Translations under genes and position numbers: made by a program
Origin: Spodoptera frugiperda
Lineage: Eukaryota; Arthropoda; Insecta; Lepidoptera; Noctuidae
DNA: 64,000 bases
Reading direction: 5' to 3'
Assembly: GCF_023101765.2 (NCBI RefSeq)
Contig: NC_064220.1
Location: forward strand, 8,308,001-8,372,000
In this document: piece after piece, positions 21,536 through 33,949 of the stretch
Layout of the letters: the number at the start of each line of letters is the position of its first letter
Position numbering within the stretch: the stretch's first letter is position 1
Notes under the pieces: model-generated
Told to the model about the DNA's origin: nothing
Database searches by the model: none
The model's input: only the letters and a program-made list of their open reading frames with translations

Positions 21536-21884
21536 ATACTATGAAAGAATCTAACGAAGTAAAGCATTATAAAATACATTCACTTCTACAAAATGACCGC
21601 TGCAAGCGAACGAACAACCAACTACTTACTACACGCTCTTATTTCTTATCCACATGTCTTCTAATCGAAGCTGATAATAGAATACTATTAATATAATGGT
21701 GTTCTGAGCTGAACGCAGGTGATTATACGACGGAGGCTCGAATTACGTGTAACTACCAATATTCACACGAGATTGCTTTAATTCAACAGCTTGGTATAAT
21801 AATGTAAACATGCATTATCCTCGATTCTATTATGTAAGGCTTTGTTGTGGCAAAAACTATAAGATATAGATATTGGTCAACAAA

Positions 21885-21970
21885 CTGTGTTTCAGCATTG
21901 AATAAACATGGTAAATATCCCGTCATAAGTTCTAATAATAGTGTTAGTGACCATGTCAGTTTAAAAACTT
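21885..21970 (+). repeat. Dispersed repeat 'gtgaccatgtcagtttaaaa'
   Basis: Shares 'catggtaaatatcccg', 'agttctaata' and 'ttagtgaccatgtcagttta' with the element around 41440-41640. Confidence 0.5.
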
Positions 21971-22535
21971 ATATAATAAACTGTGATTTTAATTAAGTTT
22001 AAAAAATTTAGTTTGTATGAAAATATTTCGTTTATCGTTATCTTTGCGACAGTATCTATATAGCAATAGTAGCGTTATTTTCGATGCTGTAATCTGTACG
22101 AATATATAAAGGTGAAGCTTTTAATCGCATGGTGCGATTTAAGTTTACGTTCCTTAAATACTTATATAGTTGCAGCCCGATCCTCTAATTGATTTGTAAG
22201 CCTTACAAAATCTACCCATAAAAAAACCTTTACCAATCAAAGGTATTCAACAAAAACAACGACAACCATTTCAGTCACTTATAATTGGAACTCAGGAGTC
22301 AATATTAGAGTAGGAATAAGTGTGGATTATACAAAAACTATAAGCTAGTACATAACAGGGCACTTATGTGCTAATCTGAAGTTATGCCGTAACTTAATAC
22401 ATACATAATAAGCGTGATTACGTAAGACGGGCGCCCGCAGCAACGGGAGCCGAGATGTGCCAATCTTTTCCTTATTGCCTTCGGTTTACATGGAGGTGAG
22501 TTTTAGTTATAGAACCGAGTTTAATTATTATACTT

Positions 22536-22816
22536 TTTTTTTGAGAGGGGAAAGTTATCCAATGTTTTCTAGCCTTGGGCGAGGCGAGAGGGAGAGTCAG
22601 ACACCTACTGACTAAAAAGCACCCCGTTCCTCAAAAATCGCACTACCACTTTTTTAAAAGGGAAAATCATCCAATGGCTATCAGTCCCACTCTCCCTCTC
22701 GCCTCGCCCAAGGCGAGAGGTTAGACTCTTACTGACCAAAAATCATCCCGTTCTTACTCCTGATTTCGAACCGGAGCCCCGGTAAACCCGCTAGGAAGTC
22801 CGCAGTTTCGGATTAA
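22536..22816 (-). mobile_element. Dimeric F2 element
   Basis: Two F2 units in the same orientation (22536-22635 and about 22650-22816) lie between one pair of direct repeats: GTTTAATTATTATACTT at 22519-22535 and GTTTAATTATACTT at 22817-22830. The second unit has a local palindrome 'cctctcgcct' to 'aggcgagagg'. One target duplication around both units suggests a dimer inserted at once, or later insertion into the tail. Confidence 0.65.
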
Positions 22817-23019
22817 GTTTAATTATACTTGGGATCAGTAGATGAGAATGGGGCTTATACTCGTATCTATTATATTTCCGAGGTAGATAGTATAAGAGAA
22901 AGAGTAGAGCACTTATTATTTAATAAATAAAAACTTTTTTTTAAGTTAATTTTCTTTATCGCTTCCAGTCAACTAATATCCTTAATCTGCGTACAAAATC
23001 TTCTCCTAAGTCTAAAAAA

Positions 23020-23130
23020 TACTAAGCTGATAACCGCATCAAAATCGGTTCAACCAAACGTGAGATAATCGCGCACAAACATAAATAAACAACAGGTCAA
23101 ACTGGTGCTTTTTTTGAAGTCGGTTAATAA
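23020..23130 (+). repeat. Non-LTR-type 3' end, second copy
   Basis: Same ordered blocks as 13066-13185 ('gctgataaccgcatcaaaat', 'gcgcacaaacataaataaac', 'gaagtcggttaataaa'). Confidence 0.5.
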
Positions 23131-23286
23131 ACGTACAATGTTAAAACCTAAACCTTAGTTCACAGATATCAAAATCATACAACATCGACTGAACTATCAT
23201 GTTAGTTCATAGCTAGACTAGTTGGTTAGAGAGTGCTGCTTCCAGATTTCTATCAAAATATGTGTAGTCTTTTAGATGGCTCTTAC

Positions 23287-23416
23287 AAAACTGAGAAGAC
23301 TGAAAAGACTGAAAAGACTGAAAAGACTGAAAAGACTGAGAAGACTGTGAAGACTGAAAAGACTAAGAAGACTAAAAAGACGGAGATGACTGAGATGACT
23401 AAAAAAAATGAGAAGG
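23287..23416 (+). repeat. 9-bp minisatellite (GACTGAAAA)n
   Basis: About 13 units with increasing divergence toward the 3' side. A 63-codon frame across it reads as Thr-Glu-Lys repeats, which is a product of the 9-bp period and not evidence for a gene. Confidence 0.85.
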
Positions 23417-23419
23417 GAT

Positions 23420-23464
23420 TGTGACAAACCTTCAGCCATCATGGATGACTAAAGGTTTGTCACA
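23420..23464. repeat. 13-bp stem hairpin after minisatellite
   Basis: TGTGACAAACCTT (23420-23432) is the exact reverse complement of AAGGTTTGTCACA (23452-23464), with a 19-base loop. Confidence 0.7.
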
Positions 23465-24151
23465 TAAAACCGTAAAATAAATACCTACTCATACCTACTC
23501 ATTTTCTGCAAAATGTTCCTAGAGATTACCACCGGCATATAAGCCAGTATGTACATCGCCGAGTACGCAATATACTATTAAATGAAGTCAACGCACCCGT
23601 ATGTAGGTATGTGGCCACTAATAACAACGGACTACTGTTCACCCGTGCAACCGGCTGACCGCGCGACAACTCGGGAAAACGACGGAGATGATAATACCAT
23701 TTAATAACTGGTGAGGATGTTGTATAGAGATGATAATACCTACCTGTTTTGTTGTGGACAGAAAACCAGTAAAAAAGAAGAAACTAATTTATAATGAGTA
23801 TTGATTTTTAGCTGTTAATATTTTTTCTTTACTTATTATGGAGACAAGAATTTTCTTAATACTTATTTTCTGAGTACCAAAATTGACAACGTTAAAAAAA
23901 TTATACATTAATCCACCTATCATTTTACTAATGGGATACTCAAATTACAATTTTTATGTAATAAAGAAATTTTTATAGACACTCACAATAATCATTTGAA
24001 AAATCATTAACTATTTTTAAGAACAAGCAAACATTTCACAGTTACTGCACATTAATTGCACAGTATAAACATATTAAACACCAGCTTATTTGCTATTAAG
24101 ACCTAACATACTTAGTGCTATCTAATTACAACGTAAAACATTATCTTAATA

Positions 24152-24360
24152 CTAGCTTCTTACAGCGGCTCTGCCCGCATAGGTACTAGTTAAACACTGG
24201 TAGAACTATGACGAAAGGATAAAAGGTACCCTTTGTGCAAATCTGAAAAGATTTGTGACGTACTTTTAGCACAATTTTCATCCAAATTTGTCCAACCGTT
24301 CTTATGCTATTGGGTAACAAACATACATCCGATTTTGGCATTTATTAACATTAATATAGA
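24152..24360 (-). mobile_element. Helitron-like element, 209 bp
   Basis: On the minus strand it starts TCTATATTAATG after an A (complement of 24361) and ends with a GC-rich segment ('atgcgggcagagccgctg') and CTAG (24155-24152) followed by T. All Helitron end rules are met. Non-autonomous. Confidence 0.7.
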
Positions 24361-24675
24361 TTACATTATAGGATAAACAGTGATCCCGTTGTTAGTATAA
24401 ATTTATCACAATCTGCAACATGTTAAGTTCAACACATATTGTTAACATGTTACATTTTAACAATGTCCGTTAATTAGCTGTTTTCTTCGAGAAAGAGCAT
24501 GTTTTGGAAAGTCTTACATGGTGTATTTTTGCGGGTCAGTCGTGTTACATTGAACTGTATTGAAATAACAATAAAGATACTTATCTCTTGATAAAGGTAT
24601 CATTTAGAAACAGGAGACTCTTTCTTTAAACAATGACATAATTATATTAGTTTTCTACAGACATTGTTTCGATAA

Positions 24676-24788
24676 GCAGGAGTAAGAACAGGGTGGTTTT
24701 TAGTTAGTATGAGTCTGACAATCCTTGATGGATCTCGCCCAGGGCGGGAGAAGTTTTTCCATTGGATGACTTTCCTTCCTCAAAAAAA
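24676..24788 (+). repeat. F2 fragment, plus orientation
   Basis: Contains 'gcaggagtaagaacagggtg', 'agtctgaca', 'cattggatgactttcc' and an A-tail at 24781-24788. 5'-truncated and partly rearranged in the 'ccttgatggatctcgcc' part. Confidence 0.65.
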
Positions 24789-24789
24789 A

Positions 24790-25708
24790 CGGCATCACCA
24801 TTAACCCGTGGTGTTCCGGTACGCAGATCTACGGGAGACACAAAATGTTTATTATTGTGTCTCATATACAGGCAGACAAAAGGTTAAGCAGAACTAGGAA
24901 CGCCTAATTTTAAAGCCACGACGAGATCTTCCAAAGAAGATACAGGTTGTATAGCGAGAGGTTTTTATTTGGTGGTCAAGGTGTTAGCCAGAATTGTATT
25001 AAAGTTTGTGTTAAAGGACAAGCCCGCCACAACCTCCCAAACTACTGCAACTCCTGTAAGCCAGGATCTACAGTAGATACAACCATGAAAACACCGGAAT
25101 ACTGAAGTCCAGCGCGTCCCAGGGACATGACTGTCTTGGATCCCGCAACGAAATAAATCAGAAGATATTATTAGAGGAGAAGAAAAAGAAAACGATAGTT
25201 TCCACTTCCCTCGGTGAATTCAATGCAAGAGACAGAATAACTTAAGCCTTAAGGCACAAAAGAGACTGCACAACTGGGAGAAGCCCAGTCGCCAAGCACC
25301 ATGGAAATTTTACTTAAAACTTAATACTTAATGGGTCCTATGCGTGAGTTGTTATACTTGCTTCCAATAAATAAGATGGCAAAAACGCCTAAACTGATAA
25401 AAAATACACTATGACACACACCTTTTGTCTAGAAGACAAACAAATGTTATACTAGTCGATAGCAGTGCACCAGTCCCAATTATCAGCTCATACTCGTTCC
25501 AATCCTTCACTTGCAATAGGGTCGTACGTAACAAAAGCAAGCACTGGCTGCAAGTAATGGCTGATTGTCTAAACAACGTGATAATCTAAGCGAGAGGCGC
25601 CAGCCTTCCTGCTGTTACTGAGCTACAGCTAGCGACAACTTTACTGGGAACTTTATGGAGATGATATTACCACATTTTTTTTTAGTATACTATACTAATA
25701 CTTACGTG
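24790..25708. other. Unassigned DNA, less AT-rich than average
   Basis: Composition around 24890-25310 is more balanced than the neighbours, and short frames on the plus strand are broken by many stops. It could be an old retroelement remnant, but I find no motif to support that. Confidence 0.3.
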
Positions 25709-25921
25709 CAACGTCACGCCTTTTATTCCCGAAGGGGTAGGCAGAGGTGCACATTACGGCACGTAATGCTGTTATACAATGTATACCCACATTTTACCAC
25801 TTGTGTATAAGTCCCATATAATAGGGATAGGGGGTGAGCCTATTGCCATATACTGGGCACAATTCCAGTACTTCGTGCTACTACTGAAAAATTTACGAAA
25901 AACCGAAAAAAAACAGCTAAT
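25709..25921 (-). repeat. S1 SINE, body and tail
   Basis: Tail at 25709-25745 ('cgtcacgccttttattcccg'), body to 'gaaaaaaaacagctaatact'. Head lost where a Helitron-like piece begins. Confidence 0.75.
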
Positions 25922-25929
25922 ACTCACTA

Positions 25930-26070
25930 ATACTTTATTATAAAGAGGAAAGGTTTGATTTTTTTCTTTGTTTGTTTGTTTAAAGCTAATAGACTCCAAA
26001 ATTACTGGATCGATATAAAAAACTTTCACCGTTGTGCATGCATCTTTCACATTATTCCCGCGTGACATAG
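25930..26070 (+). repeat. Helitron-like fragment
   Basis: 'actttattataaagaggaaa', a TTTG run and 'gctaatagactccaaaatta' match the opening of the 15018 type; the 3' hairpin and CTAG end are degraded ('cccgcgtgacatagtctagg'). Confidence 0.5.
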
Positions 26071-27293
26071 TCTAGGTTTCATTTAAAAAAAAGTAAGGAG
26101 TATCTTATAAAGACTTTAGCAAACACAGCCTCAAGAGAAAATCCATTGGATTTTCGTATCAATTCACATAACTAACGAAGAAAACCTGTAATTTCTAATT
26201 CACACTTTAATCCTTATTAACATACACATAAGACTGAAACCAGTTCAGCAATTAATTCCTTCTTAATACTCAACTTAGTGTACAATATAAAATGCAGTAC
26301 TATAGCCTTTAACAAAGTGTTTTTACTCTGTGATTTTCTCGTGTCCAACAGAATTTGTATGGAAAATAATAAATTGCGTAACAACAGGATCCTGTATTTG
26401 TCAGTCGCGACCGGTCGCACAATAATCGCTGCTTGCGTGTACATTGTAAATTATTTTGTATCTTCATAGAGATGATGATACCACTTTTTACTTTTTGCTA
26501 TATTTTTATGTTTATTGTTTTTTTTAAATGGTGCAAATAAACTGTTTTTCTTTCTTTCACTTTACCTACGTGTTTGTAGTTTTAAAGAACATCGTTGTCT
26601 CTTGATATTTTTTAGTTTGGCACGTATTAACCATCAATTACTGATAGTAACGAATGATGAATCATAATTGATATTAATTAAAGTTTATTAAAAATTAAAA
26701 GCACTTAATTATTTTTGTAAACATATTATCATTTTAGCGAAACAGATATAGTACCCAATAGTGCTGAATTATTTTAAGAAAACAGCAGCTATTGATTGTA
26801 TTTGAGTTGGGTTGTACATATATCAAAGACTCCAAAGCTCGTAGTTAAACACCACTCTTTCACAAAATACAAAACAACAAACAAAATCACCATAACCTCA
26901 AAAAAAAACCAAACTCATCCCACCAACCACAAGCGAGCAACTCTATAAACATATCAGTTTGCAATTAGATTGTCAATAGACAAGTGTCTCAGAGACTCGT
27001 TTCATTCCGATGGCGCGGTTAAGAAATGCTAGTTGTACCAGTACAGATAGTCCGGTGCAACATTAACTAGTCTACATAAGTGTACCTGGCAATTATCAAC
27101 GAGTTTTCTTGTAAACTTTCTTTTATACAATTTTCATAGTGGATTTTATTAGCAAGGATTGTGTAACTGTTTGTTAAAAGGTTTTAGTTTGGTGTTAGGG
27201 TTGTTTCTTGTTCGTTTTTAATTTAGAGGGTTTTTTGTTATGAAATTAACTGTATTATATTCGTCTCATGATTTAAGCTTGATGATTTAAGCC
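26071..27293. other. Unassigned AT-rich DNA
   Basis: No repeat family recognised. Short open frames on both strands around 26217-26469 overlap and have no domain. Confidence 0.4.
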
Positions 27294-27436
27294 TTTTTTT
27301 AAGCAAGTAAGTAATCATCCAACGATTTCTCTCGCCTTGGGCGATGCAAGAAGCAGTGTCAGACTCTTACTGACTAAAAACCACCCCGTTCCTACTCCTG
27401 CTTTTCGAGTCGGAACCCGTTAGGTAGTCCAAAGCT
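27294..27436 (-). repeat. F2 copy with GC-rich upstream sequence
   Basis: Degenerate F2 ('caacgatttctctcgccttg', 'cgttcctactcctgcttttc'). Unlike most copies, GC-rich sequence continues on the sense-upstream side (27437-27640), which may be part of a longer parent element. Confidence 0.55.
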
Positions 27437-27640
27437 CTAGATCAAGCATGCACGGGTCTGGTTCTGGTCGGGCGGCGAGCTACCCTTGGTCGCCGTCTGC
27501 AAGTCCGCACTTACGGTGACGGGAGATCGTCGCGCGACGTGACGGCTGGGGCATGAGGAAGTTCGTTCCCTCCGCCTCCTCCTTAGGTAGCGTGACTGCT
27601 TCGCAAAAGACCCCTCGCTCCGCACCATGGCCTTGATTTG
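27437..27640 (-). pseudogene. Possible LINE ORF 3' remnant
   Basis: GC-rich block. The minus strand has a 63-codon frame with an arginine-rich run (RYLRRRRRERTSS) ending at 27437, right where F2 begins. C-terminal tails of non-LTR reverse-transcriptase ORFs are often arginine-rich, which would make F2 a LINE 3' end. No reverse-transcriptase motif is present, so this is inference from position and composition. Confidence 0.3.
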
Positions 27641-28300
27641 AGCCTAGATCGGATAAAATATTTACAAAATATAAATATTTTATAGCCTTCTTATACAAAA
27701 AGCTACTCGAGTCGACTTAGTGTTATTAGATGTTTTTTTCTGAGTTATTTTGGGATAAACGGGACTTTAAAAAAACACACTGAAAATAAACGTCGTCATT
27801 ATCGTCAACTGAAAGTAAACAATTCTGCCAATTGAAACACAAAATTTGGTTTCAATAAAGTAAGCCGTGTCACTGCAAATACAGATAATAATAAGTTACC
27901 ACGTCGTTTACAAACGTGGGAGAAAAATGTTTTTTTATAATAAAAGTTAATGTTATTTGATGACGAATAAAAATTTTGGATTTTCCAGTCGAAACTGGAT
28001 AAAACAGTCTAATGTGTTTTATTACAACTGACTGACGAGATTTAACAATAATTTTGTACATTATTAAGAAGAAATTAATAGTTTAAATATGTAGATAGTC
28101 GTTACAGTTTGGTAGCTCATCTCATTTCGATAAGATTAAAATTAGCCAGATAAGATAAAGTAATCTAAAAATTATTTTAATATTCAATAATGCAAAATAA
28201 ATATATTATTATATTGAGCTGCGTCAAAGCATTTTAAACAGGTATATTTTATTTTAATGACCAAACAAACGAATATTTTAACCTATATTTTTTATAGAGC

Positions 28301-28511
28301 ATCACGCCTTTTATCCCCGAAGACCTCTCTGAAGAGGTAGAGGTGCACATTATGGCACGTAATGCCACTGTACAATGTACACCCACTTTTCACAATATCT
28401 GTTGTAAGTCCCATGTAATAGAGGTTGAACCAATTGTCATATACCAGGCACATTTCCAGACTCCACGCTACTACTGAGAAATTTTCGAAAAATTTAAAAA
28501 GAAACCCAGTT
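28301..28511 (-). repeat. S1 SINE, body and tail
   Basis: Tail 'catcacgccttttatccccg' with a small extra segment ('acctctctgaag') before the 'aggtagaggtgcac' block; ends at 'aaacccagt'. Head lost at the start of the tandem duplication. Confidence 0.75.
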
Positions 28512-29093
28512 TTTGGAACTAAATGGCTGTGACATACCGTCGGACGGACGGACGGGCGGACAGACAGACATGACGAATCCATATGGGTTCAGCTTTTTGC
28601 CATTTGACTATGGAACCCTAAAACCTCCCAAAAAATTCGGTTCTAGACCTGAGAAACCTGTCAAAAAAACGTTACTTTTGTACATAATAAACGAACAAAA
28701 AGCATAAAACAGGGCAGGGAGTGCGTATAATCTCAGTAATACGCCATGATTGCCGGACGCGCGTGGTACAGCCCATTGTCTACGCACACCACCTGTCTAT
28801 GATTGCATGTTTGGAACTAAATGGCTGTGACATACGGACGGACGGACAGACATGACGAATCTATAAGGGTTCCGTTTTTTGCCATTTGGCTACGGAACCC
28901 TAAAAAACTCCCAAAAAAATTCGGTTCTAGACCTGAGAAACATGTCAAAAAAATGATACTTTTGTACATAATAAACGAACAAAAAGCATAAAACAGGGCA
29001 GGGAGTGCGTATAATCTCAGTAATACGCCATGATTGCCGGACGCGCGTGGTTCTGCCCATTGTCTACGCACACCACCTGTCTATGATTGCATG
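28512..29093 (+). repeat. Two-unit tandem duplication (~298 and 284 bp)
   Basis: Unit 1 is 28512-28809 and unit 2 is 28810-29093. Each has 'tttggaactaaatggctg', a GGAC-rich run, a hairpin 'gggttccg...cggaaccc' (intact in unit 2, damaged in unit 1), 'acataataaacgaacaaaaa' and 'gcccattgtctacgcacacc'. The hairpin plus GGAC/GACA tract is common at 3' ends of lepidopteran retroelements. Unit 2 lacks part of the GGAC run. Confidence 0.85.
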
Positions 29094-29337
29094 TTTGAAC
29101 GCTCTAACGTCGTACGCGACTGAATTACGCGTGAATCGATCGCTTGCGCGAAAGAATAGGGAAGATTTTTCGAAGCAGTTTTTTGTTAGAAAATTATTTA
29201 GGTATTGACTTAAAATGTTTCTTCCATTTTTTTCCATATTATCATACGATATTTCATCGTAAGTTCTTAACGAAATCCTAATTAATTTGTGTTAGAAAAT
29301 TTTTGAAAAGAAGTTGTTTTTTTTTTTAAAGACAGTA

Positions 29338-29410
29338 CAGTTATGGCACGTAATGCCACTGACAATGTACACCAACTTTTCACAATTTATGTTGTAAGTC
29401 CCATGTAATA
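29338..29410 (-). repeat. S1 SINE fragment
   Basis: Retains 'ttatggcacgtaatgccact', 'caatgtacacc', 'gtaagtcccatgtaat'. Confidence 0.65.
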
Positions 29411-29572
29411 TGGTGGTCAGATTACAGTACAGTAAAGTAAATGAAATAAATGTTCAATCATGTTGCAATTTGTTTGTCAACAATATTATCTGTCTTAAAA
29501 TTTTCTACTTGAGGGTGCAAACAGATTGCGACCATAACACAGTCAGTTTGTGCAGTGAGATCTTTAATAATT

Positions 29573-29625
29573 TATTAACACATTGAACGCCGTGGTGGTC
29601 ACCGGTGACCGACGTTATCGGAGAA
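29573..29625. repeat. Palindromic 'ggtcaccggtgacc' segment after TTAA
   Basis: TTAACACATTGAACGCCGTG leads into a GGTCACCGGTGACC palindrome. A related palindrome, with ACACTGATTACCGGTGACCA, lies at about 42623-42655. This may be the end of a TTAA-targeting DNA element, but only one end is seen at each place. Confidence 0.4.
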
Positions 29626-30833
29626 TTTTCCTTCAACAGTTTTCTATTGGCAGTCAAAATTTCAAATGTTATGTTTTTTTTTTTATAATATTTATTCTTA
29701 TTCTTTTAGAAGCTTCAGATATTGATTGCCTATGAACCTTCCTCAATAATAAGAGTAGTGACCCCGGGCCCAAACGAAAACAACATAATTATTTTTTATT
29801 ATAATTAGGCATCTAAAATCAAGATCAGAGACTTAATTTAGGAATTTCTACCCATTAGGTACTTTAATTTTATCTCTTTCCAAAATAGAACACTTAAATT
29901 GTGTATTTTTTTTAATATAGTTACCTATTACTTTGAAACTGTAATAATTTAACACCATTTTTAAATTTAATAATCACATTAAAAAACGCATTATGTGAAT
30001 GCCAAGTGTGATGTTATCAGTTTATTTAAATCCTTATCTTATAATCTACATTAAATCGTACAACAATTAGCATTTGACACCATACAGAGTTTAATAGATT
30101 TTAAAATATCACATTAAATATATATTTGCTAAGTCATTTTGACTATATTTAACTTAAGCCCCCCACATTAGGAGTATTTTAGTTTTATATATCAGATAAA
30201 ATGCAATTGGAAAATTTATATTCACATATAAATTAGGGGTTAATGGATGTATAAAGTTTGAGATCAATTAACATTAAAAATTATAAACGACTCCGCTACT
30301 GTCAACATTTTCTTAGTGGATAAAGTTTGGTAAATACACTTTAGGTACATACATATAGGTGACATTTAACGACGTTTGGATTTTCACCAAGTTATGAGTG
30401 ACAGTACAAGTTAGGGGTTAGTTTAGGTGCTATGTCACGCTAAGTCACCATCTATCTTAAGGTTTTTATTATTAAGGGAAGGGTAATGTCAATACTAATC
30501 CTACGTGTTAGAAAGCGATCATTAGTTCGTCATATCTCCGCCGGCGGCGCTTCAATATTATGGTATATTCAAACCTATCGTTTGAACAATGAATTGTAGA
30601 TCTATTATTTGCTCCTATTTCGTATCTTATGTCTATAAAGCCCTGGTTTTATGTACAGATAGCTAACACTAAGTGTCAGGTTTTGTACTATTTGATTTAG
30701 AAGGTACAGATAGTGTATAAGATTGATAAAAGGATTTATGTACTAATGGAAATATTATGTGGTTTGCTATTCTTTATTTTTTACTTAGAAAACGCTTAAG
30801 TTTAATAATCGGTAGTAACGCTATCAATTATAA
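29626..30833. other. Unassigned AT-rich DNA
   Basis: No repeat family or coding segment recognised. A small GC patch at 30538-30552 has no context. Confidence 0.4.
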
Positions 30834-30967
30834 AGTTGTTCGGTAGCGGGTTCGATTTCCGCACGGAGCAAATTGTTGTTTCGGGTCTGGTTATCGTGTG
30901 TATTTGAACTTGTATATTTGTAAACGTACCCACGACCCAGGAGAAAATTCATGAGTTCGGCAATGTA
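30834..30967 (+). repeat. S2 SINE, 5'-truncated
   Basis: Begins just before box B ('gtagcgggttcgatttccgc') and runs to the tail 'gcaatgta'. Confidence 0.7.
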
Positions 30968-31673
30968 TTTAAAAAAATGTAATGTATTTTTAAAGAACAG
31001 CAGCTTCAACTATAATTAGTGTTTAAAATTAGAAAAAGAATCCAAAATAACACAAAAGCATTGTAACCAAAATCATAGATAAATATACATTTTTAACAAC
31101 TCAATTTATCAGACATTTTATAGTAGGTTTATTAGTCCTACTAGGTTTACTAGCCTAGCTAGAATTACACACAACACTCAAAGAATTTGTCACAGAAAAC
31201 ATTTAAATAGATTTTCAATCAACTATCTAACATAAAATGATTCAAAATAATCCTTGTATGATTCAAATCAGGAGCTAATGCAGCCACACTTTAAAAAGCA
31301 ATCGTATAGAAAAGTACTCCCCACTTTATAGAAATTCATCTCTTCTCTATACATATGCAAATAACAGCCATTGGTCTCTAAATCGATTTCATTCGGTCAA
31401 CCATTCGTTCTTTCGATCATCAATCACTGTAGAAGATTGAACGACGGTCTTTAGTGGAAATTAAAATTGCGTTATCTGTTGAAGGTCTTTTTTTAAACTT
31501 GACATCACGACTTCAATTCCCTAAAGGGGTTGAGCAGAGGTTACATGAAATGTCCTTCAAACATTTTCACCAGTTAGGGTATGTTATATCGTAATAGATA
31601 TGGACATTGGACATATCACTGGATTCCGGCAGTAACTAAAAAGCCTGTTACCTGACCCGAGAATATTTTCGTG
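30968..31673. other. Unassigned AT-rich DNA
   Basis: A degraded S1-like tail may be present at 31500-31540 ('cccta aaggggttgagcagagg'), otherwise nothing is recognised. Confidence 0.35.
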
Positions 31674-31795
31674 TGGGAGAACCATACTTCAGCACGAATG
31701 GACCGGCTCGACCAGAGTGATACCAAGGCTTCACAGAAAACTGATGTTTAACAACTTGCATTGTGTTTCGTCGTGTGAGTGAGGTTAGCAAAGGC
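31674..31795 (+). repeat. F3 5' fragment
   Basis: Sense plus: 'agcacgaatggaccggctcg', 'agagtgataccaaggcttca', 'gtgtgagtgaggtt'. The 3' two-thirds and A-tail are missing. Confidence 0.7.
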
Positions 31796-32810
31796 ATTAG
31801 CACCTACTTTTACAACTAAAACAATAAAAATAAACACAAACCTATACCTACATTAAAGCCTTTACTTCGGCAGTAGCAAATACAAACATAAATCCTTAAT
31901 AAATTTGTCAGAAATAAAATTTTAATGGTTTCCTTTAACAGGCAATCAAATCGTAAAATATAAAGAACACATCACATTAAAACGTTATCAGATTTGCAAT
32001 ATATTAATTGTCATAAAAAGTGTACGAGGTATTTAAATCAGTTATACAGATAATGCGTTAATATATACCTCAATAAAGGATTTACTGATAAGGGGAGATA
32101 TTATTCCACATTAGACACCCGTTTAAATGGCACCTAAGCTAATGGCACTGATGATGTTCCACATTGGGCACCCATAGATATTTTTCGTTTGTGGAATAAT
32201 TTTTAATTTTATTCCACATATATCATGGCACCTGCGCACAAGTAGATACTAGTGTTGGGAAGTTTACGTTTTTCAGCACGTTAAGTAATATCGAATATGA
32301 TCCGAAGAGTTTAATATATCATTCATCGAGTGAAACCTATAGCATAGAGCAGTTGTGTATTTTGAAGTACTAGGGTATCATAAGCAAGTTGGATTTGACA
32401 TCATGTACAGAATAGAACTTCTGAATATGAGTACTTTAAAACATATAACTGCTATTACATCTTCGTAGCATAACCACCTTAATAAGTACTTACAATGTTC
32501 ATTGTTTCATGTATTTAGTTTTCTCTCACATTCATTATAAATATAATCTCAGTTTAAAATCTCATCACCTCATCTCGTTAACAGTATTCTAAACACATAA
32601 GTAATTTCCTAGTTTGTTTTAGTATAGCATAAATATTTATGATATTTTATATAGCATTAATATAAAATGCATCATCGATATTTAATACCTACATGTAGTT
32701 ACGTGATGCACCACATCTGCACATTACTAGTAAAATTTTCCCACGTGTTAACATACTGAACATCACTTAGTCAATAATTAACGTGAATGAGTAAGAATTT
32801 TAGTACAAGA
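31796..32810. other. Unassigned AT-rich DNA
   Basis: Contains a short inverted motif 'gtggaataat...attccac' at about 32193-32219 and a repeated 'attccacattrg.caccc' at 32102 and 32157. Otherwise nothing is recognised. Confidence 0.35.
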
Positions 32811-33949
32811 CTAGCTTTTGCCCGCGACTTCGTTCGCGTGGAATAGTGACTTCCGGCAAATTTTTGGTTTTAACCACATAGTTCCCATAGCTATAGGCTG
32901 ATGATGATGATGATGATGATGAGTTCCCGATCTCGCGGGATCTCTTCAAAAATGAGATGTGGAAGATATTCCAGGGAACTCTTCAAAAATCAACATAATG
33001 AGCTCTGCGTTTGATTTTAATAGATGTATACTCACTTAGGGCATTGAAAAAATAGTTTAAAAACGGACTTAAACTAACTTAAAACTAAAGAAAGCTACGA
33101 ATTACGAATTTATAACAATTAAAAAAGAAATTATATTAGAACCTATCCTTTATGCTATGGTAACCAAGCTTAAACTAAATAATTTAAAAGAAACGACTTA
33201 AATCTAATCTAATTAATTTATAAATTAGACTTACAATTTTATTAAAAAAACTAACTACAGTAACTACTAATAATCGATATCAAACTAAACCTACGTTAAA
33301 AGTTAAACCAGAAAACCAGGAAAACCCAATAAATAAACTTATTAATTGACAAATACAACGAAACCAATTTAGAATATACGAAACAGCAGGACCACTACAG
33401 ACAAATAATCATACGACTGATAATACACATTCATTCTACAATAGTACCGAAGCGCTCGGCCGATACCCAACCAAATAATTGTAACAAAAATAGCGCAATT
33501 ATTTCGATCCCAACGCCATCTATCGAGGATAAAGACAACTTGGATTATTTATTTATTCCGTTCGGGCATTTTCTTTGTACTAAAAGTTTAATTATACTGA
33601 TATAATTTTTTTCATACCTTTTTACTATTTGTTAACTTTTTTCGATGAATTAAAACAATAACATGAACCGAAGTCGTGTAACGACGACATATTATCTATA
33701 CTCCGTTAGAGCGTTTTCTTTGTACTAAAAGTTGTATTATGTTATATTTTTCATTGCTTTTTACTATTTTGTAAAAACAAATTTCCAATGAATTAAAACA
33801 ATAACATGAACTGAACAATTGTAATTACACCATTGCGCGATCCGCATATCTACGGAGTATAGGAACAGCCCGACATTGTTCAATTCTACTATAAATTTGT
33901 ACGAAATTGAACAATAGATGGCGCTGTATGTCCGGAATAAATCATTTTT

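Noticed and set aside
23233..23424. Frame with Thr-Glu-Lys repeats
   Set aside because: A 9-bp tandem repeat always keeps one frame open; no sequence outside the array supports a gene.
24880..25310. Retroelement gag-like region
   Set aside because: Composition is suggestive, but all frames are broken and no zinc-knuckle spacing is seen.
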